DNA of 64,000 bases from Rhizomys pruinosus (GCA_009823505.1 VZQC01006319.1:1504740-1568739), one strand, 5' to 3'. Numbered from the stretch's first letter, positions 32,565 through 45,029 are shown. Translations and numbers: made by a program. The notes: generated by a model from the letters alone, not told the origin.

Positions 32565-32805
32565 TTTTTAATTTTATTTATTTCTGTATGTGTATCAATG
32601 TACTGTCTGCATGCAGGTCTGTGCACCCGTGTCGTGCAATGCCGCTGAGGTCAGAAGAGGGTCTCGGATTCCCCTGGAACTGGAGTTCTCCTGGAATTGG
32701 AGTTTTAGACGGTTCTCGGACGCCATGTGGGTGCTGGGGATCGAACCCGGGTCCTCTGTAAGAGCGGTCGGCGCTCTTAACCGCTAGGCCATCTCTCCAG
32801 CCCCT
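32565..32805 (-). mobile_element. Young B3-type SINE
   Basis: Reverse copy with the duplicated step GGAACTGGAGTTCTCCTGGAATTGGAG that marks one B3 subfamily here. TAGCTTTT(C/T)TTT flanks it. Confidence 0.95.
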
Positions 32806-32927
32806 AGCTTTTCTTTATACTGATAAGGAGCATGCTGGGAAATCAGAAAAGCAATCCCATTCACAGTAGCTTAAAGAAAACAAAACAAAACAGGGTAAAC
32901 CTAAGCAAGGCTAAAGACCTCTATAGA

Positions 32928-33313
32928 GGGCTGGAGAGATGGCCTAGCCGTTAAGAGCACCGACCGCTCTTACAGAGGACCCAGGTTTGATCCCCAGCAC
33001 CCACATTGCGGCCGAGAACCGTCTGAAACTCCAATTCCAGGAGAATTCCAGTTCCAGGGGAATCCAACACCCTCTTCTGACCTCCGCAGCATTGCACGAC
33101 ACGGGTACACAAACTTGCATGCAGACAGTACATTGATACACATACATAAATAAATAAATGCCAGGCGTGGTGGCGCACGCCTTTAATCCTAGCACTTAGG
33201 AGGCAGAGGCACGCGGATCTCTGTGAGTTCGAGGCCAGCCTGGTTTACAGAGTGAGCTCCAGGACAGCCAGAGCTACAGGGAGACCCTGTCTCAAAAAGA
33301 CCAAAAAAAAAAA
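32928..33313 (+). mobile_element. B3 + B1 composite with one target duplication
   Basis: A forward B3 (32,928-33,155) runs directly into a forward B1 (33,158-33,313). The pair is flanked by one perfect repeat, AAAGACCTCTATAGA, at 32,913-32,927 and 33,314-33,328. Either the B1 landed in the B3 tail or the pair moved as a unit. Confidence 0.95.
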
Positions 33314-33747
33314 AAAGACCTCTATAGATAAAAGTATCAAACAAATGAAAAAATTGAGCAAGGTAGTAGACGCTGAAAATCCTCCACATTCATAGAGCAG
33401 CGTTAATGTGTTAAAATGGGTATAGTGTCCAAGGTAACGTACATATCCAACATAATGCCCACCAGAGTTCTAATAGCAGGACTAGAAAAAAAGCAACCCA
33501 CTAAAATTCATATGGAAGGACCAAGGAGTCTGTGTAGCCAATACAATCTTGGGAGGGGGGCTGGAAGTGTAACACCTGATGTCAAATTATATTACAGAAC
33601 CCTAGTAACAAAACCAACTTGGTGCTACCAGGAAGAGGCCTGGGGACCAGGGGAATAGACTGGAGGATCCAAAAATCAGTCCACACAGCCGCAGCCACCC
33701 GATTCTCTACAAACACTCACAAACGAGCATGTTTAAGAAAAGACAGC

Positions 33748-33960
33748 CTGGGACTGGAGAGATGGCTCAGCAGCTAAGAGTACTGGCTGCTTTTGCAGAA
33801 GACCTGAGTTCGATTTCCAGCACCCATATGGCTTACAGCTGTCTATAACTCAAGTTCCAAGGGATGCAGTGCCCTCTTCTGACCTCTGAGGACATTGCAT
33901 GACATGGGTGCACTTATACATGCAGGCATAACTCACACATAAAAAAATAGAAATAAAAAT
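33748..33960 (+). mobile_element. B3-type SINE, older
   Basis: GGGACTGGAGAGATGGCTCAGC to AAAAAAATAGAAATAAAAATC. Confidence 0.9.
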
Positions 33961-33964
33961 CAAT

Positions 33965-34840
33965 AAAAACCAATAACATAAAGGAGTGAAACTAGATCCC
34001 TATCTCTCACCTTGTACAAAATTCAATAAAAAATAAGTCAAAGAACTTAACGTAAAGCTGGAAACTTGAAACTACTAGAGAAAAACACTTCAAGATAGAG
34101 GTATAGGAAACAACTTTCTGAGTAGAACTCTATTTTTATTTTTATTTTATTTTTTATTATTTTTTATGTGTTTGAGTGTACTGTCTGCATGTAGGTTGGT
34201 GCACCGGTGTCGTGCAATGCTGCGGAGGTCAGAAGAGGGTGTTGGATTCCCCTGGAACTGGAGTTAAAGACGGCTCTTAGCCGCTATGTGGGTGCTGGGA
34301 ATTGAACCCGGGTCCTCTACAAGAGCAGTCGGTACTCTTAAGCACTGAGCCATCTCTCCAGCCCCTGAGTAGACTCTAATAGCTCAGAAAATAATACCAG
34401 GAATCGACAAATGAGATTGAAACAAACTGAAAATCTTCTACACAGGAAACAATTATTAGTGGGAAGAGACAGCCACAGATTAGAGGAAAATCTTTGCCAG
34501 GTATAATTCTGACAAGGAATGATTATTCAGAATATATATAAAGAATTAAAAATATACCACCAAAGAACAAATGAATGAGCAATCAAATTAGACACTTGTC
34601 AAAAGACCAACGAGCATGGGGAAAAGTCTTCAGCAACCTTAGCCATGGGAGAAATACAAATCAAAGCACACTGAGATTCCTTCTCAGCATAGAGAAAATG
34701 ACTAGTCTCACACAAAAAATAAATAGCTAGCAACCACACAGCACAGTATTATTCATAAAGAACAAAGTTACATACAGGAAAATGGATGGAACTGGAGACC
34801 GTTGTGTAAGCTAAATAAATCAGACTCAGAAAGACAAAAA
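33965..34840 (+). mobile_element. Ancient L1 3' part with a B3 insertion
   Basis: Second copy of the ORF2 C-terminal segment, then TGGGAAGAGACAGCCACAG, GAATATATATAAAGAATTAAAAA and GAAATACAAATCAAAGCAC, ORF2 3' end text of old L1s. A reverse B3 (about 34,133-34,370) interrupts it with a GAGTAGA(A)CTCTA target repeat. Confidence 0.75.
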
Positions 34841-34849
34841 AATCACATT

Positions 34850-35005
34850 TTTTTTTTCCTTCTTCTTTTCAAGACAGGGTCTCCCTCTAGCCCCAGCTGG
34901 CCTGGAACTTGCTCTGTATACCAGGCTGGTCTTAAACTCACAAAGATCTGCCTGCCTCTGCCTCCCAAGTGCTAGGATTAAAGGCATGCACCACCATGCC
35001 TGGCC
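34850..35005 (-). mobile_element. B1 SINE with target duplication
   Basis: Reverse copy; AAAAAATCACAT precedes (34,838) and follows (35,013). Confidence 0.93.
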
Positions 35006-35029
35006 AAAAAGAAAAAAAATCACATATTT

Positions 35030-35530
35030 TCTTTCCTAGGTAGAGTCTAAGTGTTTTCTTAAAAAGACATGAAAAAATTTTTTTTAAAAAGACATGAACA
35101 TTTGTATCCCCAGATGTCCCTTAATGTGAGTTCATTCGCTGGAGCCTGTTCAGCCTATTTAGTGTCTCTCCCTTAAAGAAGACCAGTTCTCTGTCAGCCA
35201 GCAATGATCAGCTGCCAATAGTTCCTTGGCTAAGACTGGGGTCAAAAAATGCAGGAACTCAACAAGTGGGCTATGGGGGTTGCAGATAAGGGAGGGAGTC
35301 TAAATATGACAAAGATGTGTTATATAAAATGCACAAAATGGAATAAATATCTATAGTGAAAATAAAATAAATGGCAAAGAAGGCATGAAAGTTGAAGAGG
35401 GAGTGTTTGAGTGAGGGGAAAGCATCAGAAGGCAGAAGCAGAACAAGAGGGAGTCAAGGAGCAAATGTAGCGACAGTGCTGCCTATGTTTACGTAAACGT
35501 CAAAATAAAAACTATTATTTTGTGAAATTA
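35030..35530 (+). mobile_element. L1 3' UTR-like tail
   Basis: GAGCCTGTTCAGCC, GCCAATAGTTCCTTGGCTAAGACTGGGG and TAAATATGACAAAGATGTGTTATATAAAATG, followed by AATAAAA-rich sequence. Part of this text recurs, reversed, at 62,650-62,790. Confidence 0.55.
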
Positions 35531-35569
35531 ATGTACACCAATAAAACAAGCCTCCCAAAACAAACCAAA

Positions 35570-35760
35570 GAGCTGTGACTGAAGGAAGCTGGTAGAGAGC
35601 TTGCCTAGCATGCAGAAAGCCCTGGGTTCAATACCTTCACCCCTCTAATCTCAGCACTTGGGAGATGGAGGCAAGAAAATCATTCTGAAGTACATAGGGA
35701 GTTTGAGGCCAGCTTAGGATCCATAAAACCAACTGTGTCTCACACGCAGCACAACCAAAC
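35570..35760 (+). mobile_element. B4-type SINE (ID + B1)
   Basis: ID-like head GAGAGCTTGCCTAGCATGCAGAAAGCCCTGGGTTC joined to B1-like CTAATCTCAGCACTTGGGAGATGGAGG. This is the diagnostic B4 order. Confidence 0.8.
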
Positions 35761-35849
35761 AAAATAGTAGCTCCGGGGACACATGTGAGCTGTTGTGTTT
35801 GAACCCATATCCACAAAAAGAGAAACAAAGGGCCGAAATGAATGATTAG

Positions 35850-36170
35850 ATCTTCAGGTGTCCAACATTAACAAGTAGCTAACAGCACATGAAAAGATGA
35901 TCAACATCGTTAGTGGTTAAGGAAATGCAAATAAAGACTTCAGAGGATTCTACTCCCTCCACAAATATGGCTATAATTAAGACGTAGTAAGCATTTTAAG
36001 GATGTGGAGAAATTAAAAGCTTCATGCATTGCTGGTAGAAATTTAAAACCAAGCAGCCACTGTAGAAAAGAGCCTATTAGTTCCTTAAGAAGTTAAACAC
36101 TTTATCCTTGACCCAGGAATTTCTCTCCTAAGGAATGTGAAACCATGTGTGGGCACAAAAATTTGTACTA
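35850..36170 (+). mobile_element. L1 ORF2 3' fragment
   Basis: CATGAAAAGATGATCAACATCGTTAGTGG, GAAATGCAAATAAAGAC, GCATTGCTGGTAGAAATTTAAAA and GTAGAAAAGAG are typical L1 ORF2 C-terminal steps. Confidence 0.75.
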
Positions 36171-36171
36171 G

Positions 36172-36385
36172 GGGGCTGGAAAGATGGCTCAGTGGTTAAG
36201 AGCACTGGCTGCTCATGCACAGGACCCATGTTTAGGTCCCAGCACACACATAGTGGCAAACAACTGTTTGTAACTCCCATTCCAGGAGATCCAACACAGT
36301 CTTCTGACCTCTGTGGATATTGCATCCACAGGTACACATATATACATGCAGGCAAAACACTCATACACATAAAATACCTGACCTT
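36172..36385 (+). mobile_element. B3-type SINE
   Basis: GGGGCTGGAAAGATGGCTCAG to CATACACATAAAATA. Confidence 0.9.
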
Positions 36386-36459
36386 CATTACGGTATTAAT
36401 TGTAATAGCCATGTAGCACAGTGATTAAAATGATCAGCTGGAAAATGGATTAAAAATAT

Positions 36460-36615
36460 GGCTGGGCATGGTGGTGCACACCTTTAATCTCAGCACTCGG
36501 GAGACAGAGGCAGGCAGATCTCTGTGAGTTCAAGGCCAGCCTGGTCTACAGAGTGAGTTACAGGCCAGCTGGGGCCACAGGGAGACCCTGTCTCGAAAAG
36601 ACCAAAAAATAAAAA
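36460..36615 (+). mobile_element. B1 SINE
   Basis: GGCTGGGCATGGTGGTGCACACC to GACCCTGTCTCGAAAAGACC and an A-rich tail. Confidence 0.95.
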
Positions 36616-37949
36616 ACGAGGCATCACAGAACAGAATGGTGCTCCTCTGTACACGTCCAAAGTGCTAACACATGCTATGAAAAAAAGACAAAACCTCTTT
36701 GCCATGCAGTTGGTTTCATGTGTTAGCACACATGAAAGATAAGACAAACTGCATGACTAAAAGACACACCACACGAGTGTGCAACGAAAACAGACCTGCT
36801 CTGAGTGTACAACACAAATAGACACGTTGCATCAGTCCACCTCACAGGCATAGTGTATGAGTCTGGAATGAAATCAGGCAAGCTACGTGAACCTATAGTA
36901 CAAGGAGACATGTGTGAGTCAACACAGACATGCTGTATGAGTCTGCAACACAAATACACATGTGACATGCTTCAAGACATGCATATATATATTGCATACA
37001 GAAACAATCCAAATAAGACATTTTGCATGGATCTGTAATAAAGCCAGACATGTTGTAAGTGTGCAATACAAGCAGCTGTGTTGTGTGGGTCCACATTACA
37101 TAAGCAGTGCACAAGTTTACATTACTGATCGACATGTATTAATCTAAAAACATATGTTGTGCAACTTTGCAAAACAAACTCACACATTGTATGTAGTTAT
37201 AATACAAAGGGCCATGTTGTATACATCCCCAACACAAACAGATGTTGTATGAGCCTATAAAGAAAACATACATGGTGTATGAGTACACAGAGCAAGCAAA
37301 TATTCTGTAGGATTCTGCAATAGGAGACATGTTGTTTGAGTCTACAATAAAGTGAAAGCATGTTTCATGAGCCTTTCACAGAAGCAAGCATGTTATATAA
37401 GTCTGAAATACAAACAGGCATGCTTTATGGGTCAGAAATGTAAACAGACATGTTGCATGAGTCTGCAACCTAATCATACATGCTGTAGGGGTCTGCAGCA
37501 CAAACAGACATGCCTTATGCTTCTGTAATACAAACAGAAATATGTGAGTCTGGAGTATTGGCATGCAATATAAATAGACATGTTTCTGTGTCTTAAACAT
37601 AAATAAGACTTTGTATGAGGGTGTAATACAAACAGATGTTTTGAATGAGTCTACAACACAGTCTACAGCACATGTTGAATGTGTCTACAAAACATACAGT
37701 TTACATGAGTCTATAACCCAACAGACTGCTTTATTAGTCTGCAATACAAACATGTTAAATGAGAGTACAACACTGATAAGACATTGTACACAAGTCTGGA
37801 ACACAAACATATTCTATAATTCTACAATGAAATTAGATACTTTGCATAAGTACACATCACAAATGTTTTATGAGCACAGTACAGACATGATGTAAGTCTG
37901 CAACAGAAACAGGCATATCTTATGAGCCTGTAATAAAAAGACATGTTTT

Positions 37950-38150
37950 AGGACTGAAGAGGTGGCTCTGTGGTTAAGAGCTTCTTGCACAGGACTTGGA
38001 TTCAGTTCCTAGCACCCATGTGGTGGCTAACAACTGTCTATAACTCCAGTTCCAGGGGATCCGACTCCTCTTCTGACTTCCACAGGCACTGCACAACATG
38101 AGTACACTCACATGCATGCAGGCAATATACTCATACACAAGAATAAAAAC
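37950..38150 (+). mobile_element. B3-type SINE in satellite
   Basis: GGACTGAAGAGGTGGCTCTGTGG to ATACACAAGAATAAAAAC; 5' half slightly deleted. Confidence 0.85.
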
Positions 38151-38209
38151 AATAAAGACGTTTATGCGTCTGAAATATAAAAAGACACATATGTATCTAT
38201 AATGCAAAT

Positions 38210-38462
38210 TAAGATTTTTTTTTTTTGAGACAGGGTCTCCCTAGAGCCCTAGCTGCCTTGGAACTCACTCTGTAGACCAGGCTGGCCTTGAGCTCACAGA
38301 GATCTGCCTGCCTCTGCTTCCTGAGTGCTAGGATTAAAGGCGTGCGCCACCATGCCCAGCTTAAAGACGGATTTTAGCCGCCATGTGGGTGCTGGGAATT
38401 GAACCCAGGTCCTTTGCAAGGGCAGTCGGTGCTCTTAACCCCTGAGCCATCTCTCCAGCCCC
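38210..38462 (-). mobile_element. Reverse B1 plus B3 5' half in satellite
   Basis: B1 38,210-38,360 then B3 5' half ending CCATCTCTCCAGCCCC. Third example of this reverse B1-B3 pairing. Confidence 0.92.
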
Positions 38463-39089
38463 AAGAAATTAGGATAATTTTACAACACACCGAGATGTTC
38501 CATGGATCTGCAATACAAACAGACATGTGTAAGTATGCAATGTAAGTAGACATGTTGTATGAGTCTGTAATACAAATTGACATGTTGTAAGACTACAGTA
38601 CCACTGGATGTGTTGTATTGTATGAGTCTGTAATACAAATTGACATGTTGTAAGACTACAATACCATTGTATGTGTTGTAAGTTTACAACATAAACACAC
38701 ATGGTCTATGTGTCTACAGTATGAAGATAAATTTACATATAAATTTACACAGCAAACAGACATGTTGGTGTGAGTCTACAATACAAAAGACAAGTTATAT
38801 TAGTATAAACCAGAAACAGACATGATATGTGAGTTTACATAAGAAACAGACGCTTTGTAGGAGTCCACTATACAAGTAGTTATGGTGTACACATCTGAAA
38901 TCCACTCTGAAATGTCGACTCTGCAGCACAGATAGACATGTTTTATGACTCTACAACACAAATGAAATTATTGCATGAATCCACAATATGAATAGATGTG
39001 ATTTTTAGCATGTATGAATATTGTACACAGAGATGTTGCAAGAGTCTATAATACAACATGTAGTATGCGGAGACATAAAAACAGATGTA

Positions 39090-39250
39090 TTGCCAGGCTT
39101 TAATCCCAGCACTCGGGAGGCAGAGGCAGGCGGATTTCTCTGAGTTCAAGGCCGACCTGGTCTACAGAATAATCTCCAACCCAGCTGGGACTAAAAAAGA
39201 GAGACCCGGTCTCAAAAATACAAAAAAACAAACAAACAAAAAAAAAAAAC
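39090..39250 (+). mobile_element. B1 SINE in satellite, 5'-truncated
   Basis: Starts at GCCAGGCTTTAATCCC, so the first ~15 bases are missing; A-rich (AAAC)n tail. Confidence 0.9.
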
Positions 39251-40224
39251 CATGTTATATGAGTCTGAACTTCAAAGAGAGACATTGTCTGAGTTACAAG
39301 GCAAGTTGCATCTAACTACTTTACAAAGTACATGAGTTTACAATACTAATTGACATGTCCTAATCTGCAACACATACAGACATGTTGTATGGCTCTGCAG
39401 TACGGATCCATACATTATGGGGTTACAAGGCAAATAATCATGATGTGTCTGCAACACAAATAGACATGTTGTATGAGTCTAAAATACAAGCAGATACATA
39501 GGATGAGACTACAATACAATTGAGACATGTGCTATGAATATACATGCTGTATGAGTATATAATACAAATAAGACATGTTACATGCTCTGCAGCACAGATA
39601 CATGTCATGTGGGTCTGCAGCACAAATAGAGTTGCAGTATGAGTCTGCAATACAAATGGACATGTTTGATGAGTCTACAATAAAACTACACATGTTGTAT
39701 GAGTCTGAAATACAAATAAGACATGCATGAGTTTTAAAGGACACATACAGAGATGTTATGTGGGTAAACAACACAAAGAGGAACGTGGAGTGAGTCTGTG
39801 ATACACCTTGCATTAGCCTGAAACAAAATAAGACATAGCCTATAATTCTACAATCTAATTAGACATTTTGCATGAGGACAGCACAAATAGACATGCTGCA
39901 TGAGTCTTGACTACAAAGACGCATTAAGTATAGAATACAAAAGGCCTATTTTATGAATGTGCAATAAAAGTCGACATGCTGTATGAATGTAAAGTAAAAT
40001 TAAAGCATTTTGTATGCCTGCAATGGAACCAGGCATGTGCTATGAGCCTGCAGTACAAATACAAATGGACATGTCATATGAATCTGAGATACAAAAATAA
40101 ACATTGAATGCATCTATAATACAAAGAAACTGTATTTTATGAGTTTATAATACAGCCAAAGATGGTTTATGGATCCTTAACACAAATAGACAAGTTGTAT
40201 GAGTGGGCGATATAAATAAAACAT

Positions 40225-40385
40225 TATTTATTTATTTATTGTCTTTTTGAGATAGAGTCTCCCTTTTAGTCCCAGCTGGCCTGGAGCTCTCTATGTAGAC
40301 CAGGCTGGCCTTGAACTCACAGAGATCCACCTACCTCTGCCTCCCAAGTGCTAGGATTAAAGGCATGCGGCACCACGCCCTGCTA
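40225..40385 (-). mobile_element. B1 SINE in satellite
   Basis: Reverse copy; ATAAAACATT(A/T)T occurs on both sides (40,216 and 40,386), a target duplication. Confidence 0.93.
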
Positions 40386-40964
40386 AATAAAACATTTTGT
40401 ATGGATGTTCAGTGCCAGTAGTTGTATGTGCTTACAAACAATGTGTCTGAGTGGAAGATGCTAACTGACATGCTTTATTAATCTGTAACACATGTAGGCT
40501 TGTTGTATGGCTCTGCAATATAAATGGGCACATTGTGTGAGATTACAATAAAATAATCAGATCTATGCATTGCCAACCCAAATAGACATGTTGTATGATT
40601 ATGCTACCAAATAAGATGGGTTACATGAGTCTTCAATATAGAGCCATGTGTATGAGTCTGCATATGAATAAATATGTTATCTGAATATGTATAAAGTCAA
40701 ACATGTCAGTCTAGAACACCAATAAGACACATTGTATGAGATTACAATACAACATACAGAGATGCCGGGTGGGTAAACAACATAAATAGGCCTGTAGAAT
40801 GAGTTTACAATTGAAAGCCTGCAACAAAACATATATTTTATGATTTTACAATACAATTAGACAGACATTTTTCATAAATGTACAGCACAGATCCAAAATG
40901 TTGAATGAATATAGAATACAAAAAACACTTTCATGAGTTTGCTATATAAGGAGACATGTTGTAT

Positions 40965-41125
40965 GGCGGCTGAGAACCGTCTGAAATTCCAATTCCAGGA
41001 GAACTCCAGTTCCAGGGGAATCCAACACCCTCTTCTGACCTCCGCGGCATTGCATGACACGGGTGCACAGACTTGCATGTAGACAGTACATTCATACACA
41101 TACAGAAATAAAATAAAAAAAAAGA
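40965..41125 (+). mobile_element. B3 SINE, 5'-truncated, in satellite
   Basis: Begins abruptly at GGCGGCTGAGAACCGTCTG; only the 3' two thirds were inserted. Confidence 0.92.
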
Positions 41126-41309
41126 CTCTTTAAAAAAATGAATCTATAATATAACTGAGATATTTTTGTGAGTTTGCAAGAGAACCAGGCATATTATGTG
41201 CAGTTGAAATAGACATGTAGTATGAATTAGAAATACCAAAAGTCATGTTGTATGTATCTACGATACAAATAAGGCAAGTCATATGAGTTTCCAACACACA
41301 CAGATGCTG

Positions 41310-41560
41310 TTTTTTTTTAAATTTTATTTATTTTTGTATGTGTATGAATGTACTGTCTGCATGTAGGTTTGTGCACCCGTGCCGTGCAATGCTGTGGAGG
41401 TCAGAAGAGGGTCTCAGATTCCCCTGGAACTGGAGTTCTCCTGGAATTGGAGTTACAGACGGTTCTCAGCCACCATGTGGGTGCTGGGAATCGAACCCGG
41501 ATCCTCTGCAAGAGCAGTCGGCGCTCTTAACCACTAGGCTATCTCTCCAGTCCCCCAACA
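41310..41560 (-). mobile_element. Young B3-type SINE in satellite
   Basis: Same subfamily as 32,565. Flanked by CCAACACACACAGATG at about 41,291 and 41,556. Confidence 0.95.
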
Positions 41561-41974
41561 CACACAGATGTTGTAAGGGTCTATAATACAGGCATATTGA
41601 ATGAAGCAGCAACACACAGAAGAAAAGTTGTATGAGTCTACAATTCAATAAGTTGTAGGCATCTCCAATACAAATTGACATGCAGTAAGTCTCCAACACC
41701 AATAGATGCATTATACGAGTCTGAAATGCAAATAGACTTGGAGTACGTGTCTATAATGTAAAGTCACGTTTTACGTATCTATAGTACAAATTGGCATGTT
41801 GTATGAGTCTACAATAAAACAGACAAGTTGCATGGGTTTATAACACAAATAGTCATGTTGTATGTGACTGCAATACAAACAGACATGCTTCATGTGTCTA
41901 ATATACACATCAACATGTTGTGTAAATCTGCTCTACAAATGGACATGTCTTGTGAGTCTAGAATACAAGTGGAC

Positions 41975-42365
41975 AAATTGGGGCTCAGCCAGTGTTCTTG
42001 CAGAGGACTCAGGTTTGATTCTCAGCACCCACATGGCAGCTAACAACCATTTGTGACTCCATTTGTGGGGAATCCAATGCCTTCTTCTGAGCTCTTTGGG
42101 CATTGCAGGACCTGGGTGCATGTATATACATGAAGGCCATACACTCACACAGTTAAAACAAAAATAATAAATAAAACATTTGAAAACAAATGATATCAGG
42201 CCAGGCGTGGTGGCACATGCCTTTAATCCTAGCACTTGGGAGGCAGAGTCAGGAGGATCTTTCTGAGTTCAAGGCCAGCCTCGTTTACAGAGTGAGTTCC
42301 AGGACAGCTGGGGCTACAGGGAGACCCTGTCTCGAAAAGACCAAAAATAAAAACAAAAATAAAAA
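41975..42365 (+). mobile_element. B3 then B1, both forward, in satellite
   Basis: The B3 (41,975-42,175) lacks part of its head. The B1 (42,200-42,365) is flanked by AACAAATGATATCAG, present at 42,185 and 42,364. Confidence 0.9.
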
Positions 42366-42652
42366 CAAATGATATCAGTCCATGAAACAGACATGTTGTA
42401 TCAGTATGAAACATAAGCACACATGTAGACATATTGTAGGAGTCCACCATACAAATAGACAGGCTGAAGACATCTGCGATAAACTAAGAAATGTTGTTTG
42501 AATCTACAACACAAATGGATATGTTGCATGGGTCCACAATAGGAACAGATATGTTCTATGTGTCTATAATAAAAACATAAATGATGTATGAGTATAAAAT
42601 ATAAATACAGGGCTGTGGAGGATGCCAGTGGATAAGGGGGCATAAGGTGATT

Positions 42653-42999
42653 AAGACTGATTGGGGGCTGGCGGGCATGGTGGCAGACACCTTTAATCCT
42701 AGCACTTGGGAGGCAGAGACAGGCAAATCTTTGTGAGTTCAAGGCCAGCCTGGTCTACAGAGTGAGTTCCAGGACAGCTGGAGCTACAGGAAGACCCTGT
42801 CTCGAAAAGACAAAAAATAAATAAATAAATAAAGACTGATTGGGGGGCCAGGCGTGGTGGCGCACACCTTTGATCCCAGCACTCGGGAGGCAGAGTTCAA
42901 GGCCAGCCTGGTCTACAGAGTGAGTTCCAGGACAGCCAGAGCTACAGGGAGACCCTGTCTCAAAAAGACAAAAAAAAAAAAAAAAAAGACTGATTGGGG
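42653..42999 (+). mobile_element. Two B1 SINEs at one target site
   Basis: Two forward B1s occupy 42,667-42,831 and 42,846-42,985. AAGACTGATTGGGG occurs three times, at 42,653, 42,832 and 42,986: before, between and after them. The second B1 lacks about 20 internal bases after GGAGGCAGAG. Confidence 0.95.
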
Positions 43000-43240
43000 T
43001 GTTATATATGAAAGGCACAAAAATTTAATTTAAAAATTATGCGAAAAATAGGCTGTTTTTAAGTGGTTAAAGCATTCTTGGAAGCATGTTCACACGGGTG
43101 TGATAAATACTTCATGCTAACATGCAGCTAAAAATATAGCCAGTGGATTTTTCTGTTCTTGTGATTGTGATGTCTCTTGTATCAATCCACTCAAGGAGCT
43201 GAAAAAAAAAAATACAAATACAACATGTTAAAGCATTTAA
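42990..43240. other. Non-satellite stretch within the array
   Basis: From TGATTGGGGTGTTATATATG to CTCAAGGAGCTG, then an A11 run. It does not fit the 30-bp unit; probably an L1 3' end or other insertion, together with 42,600-42,652. Confidence 0.45.
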
Positions 43241-43494
43241 ACACATAAAGTGTTTCGTAGGGCTACAGCACAAACAGGCATGTGTAGAGTCTGAAACATA
43301 AGCAGACATGTTTCACACATGTATGAGGTTGCCACACATACAGAGATGTTGTACAGACTAATACAAACAAACATTATTATGTAAGTCTGTAATGCAAGGA
43401 AACACGTATGAATATACAATACAAATAAGACATGATTGTGAGACTGAAATACAGATACATGTGTTATGGAAGTCTATAACATAAATGTTGAGGG

Positions 43495-43630
43495 CTGCAT
43501 GGTGGTACACTCCCCAAACGTAGGAGGTAGAGGCAGGTAGATATTTGTGAGTTCAAGGCCAGCCTGGTCTATAAAACTATTTTCAGGCCAGCCAGGACTA
43601 TATTGTGAGACCCTGTCTCAAAACAAATAA
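43495..43630 (+). mobile_element. B1 SINE, old, in satellite
   Basis: GGGCTGCATGGTGGTACAC to GACCCTGTCTCAAAAC; marked divergence. Confidence 0.85.
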
Positions 43631-43905
43631 ATGCAGGATAGAGAAAATATTAATGCATCTCTCTGCTCTTACCAGTGAGGCTTCTTCATGTAACAGAGGA
43701 TGATTAACACAGAAAAGCACAGCTGGCCAAAATGTAGATTGAGAATAAGGAACTACAAAGTTTGTGTGTCCCTGGAGTAGGACTCCTATATCAAATCTCT
43801 GCTGCTGAGGGCTCACGGACCATTTTGGAAGAAGGGATGGAAGGACTGTAAGAGCCAGGGGTGGTAGACGACCGCAAGGAAATAAAAGTTTTCTTTTTTT
43901 AATAT

Positions 43906-43948
<43 letters not shown>

Positions 43949-44545
43949 TTTGAATGTACTGTCTGCATGTAGGTTTGTGCACCCATGTCGTGTAAAGCCG
44001 CGGAGGTCAGAAGAGGGTGTCAGATTCCCCTGGAACTGGAGTTCTCCTGGAATTGGAGTTACGGATGGTTCTCAGCTGCCATGTGGGTGCTGGGGATTGA
44101 ACCTGGGTCCTCTGCAAGAGCAGTCAGTACTCTTAACTGCTAGGCCATCTCTCCAGCCCTGGGGAAATAAAAGTTTTCTAGGAGGCTGGGAACTTGCTCA
44201 CAGGAACTTAGAGCAATGGTGACAGTGTGCACAACACCCGTGCAAACTCAAACCAGCGTAGAACAGTGGAAATGGGTAAGAAGCCCCAATGTGAGCAGAG
44301 GAATGAGTGCCAGCCGGTCACTGCTGGAAGAGGGAGTGTCACTGGGTAGGTTGGACAGGCTCCAGTGAATGAACTTACACTGAGGCATATCTAGGGACAC
44401 GAACTTGACTCTATAGGCTTTAACTTATGTGACCGAATGAATAAAATCCCATGAGGGTATGGAAGGATGCAGATGGGGACGAGGTCTAAATATTTTAAGA
44501 TGTATTGTATAAAATGGACAAGCATTTAATAAAATATATTGTAAA
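43631..44545 (+). mobile_element. L1 3' region in satellite, with B3
   Basis: GGACCATTTTGGAAGAAGGGATGGAAGGACTGTAAGAGCC and ATCCCATGAGGGTATGG parallel 2,650-3,060. A (TTTA)n-tailed reverse B3 (43,890-44,160) interrupts it; GGAAATAAAAGTTTTCT flanks this B3 on both sides. Confidence 0.75.
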
Positions 44546-45029
44546 AAATAAACAAATATGCATGCTTCATGAGTCTGCATTACAATTAGAATTATTGTAT
44601 GAACATACGATATGATCAGAAATGTGATATGAATCTGTGAAAGAAATTAGACCTATTGTACAAGTCCCCTACATGCAAACATGTTGAAAGAGTCCACAAT
44701 ACAAAAAGACATGTGACATGAGATTACAATAAAGGAGACATGTTATATGAGTCTGTACCTCCAGCAGACATGGTATGAGGCTATAGTACACATAGACAGG
44801 TTGTGTTAGTATACAGCAGTAATAAGACATGTTATCTGAGACTGCAAGACAAATGGACAAGATGAATGTATCTATTTTACAGACAGACATGGCATGTGAG
44901 TGCACAGTGCTAAGTGACATGTTCTACTAGTCTGAAACACACATATAGACATAGTGTATGACTCTGCAATACAGACTGCTACCATGTATGAGATTTAATA
45001 CCAGTAATCATGCTGTATGCATCTGCAAC

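Larger units (their letters stand above)
32340..33740 (+). mobile_element. Ancient L1 ORF2, palm/thumb to C-terminal part
   Basis: GGGATGCAAATAAAAAGGAAAGAAGTC...TTATTTGTAGATG corresponds to the L1 LSLFADD motif, here LFVDV, so the catalytic Asp pair is lost. AGCAAAGTAGCAGGACATAAA (SKVAGYK) follows. After SINEs, GACCTCTATAGA...CCACATTCATAG and ATTCATATGGAAGGACC (KFIWK) continue. Interrupted at 32,565-32,805 and 32,928-33,313. Confidence 0.8.
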
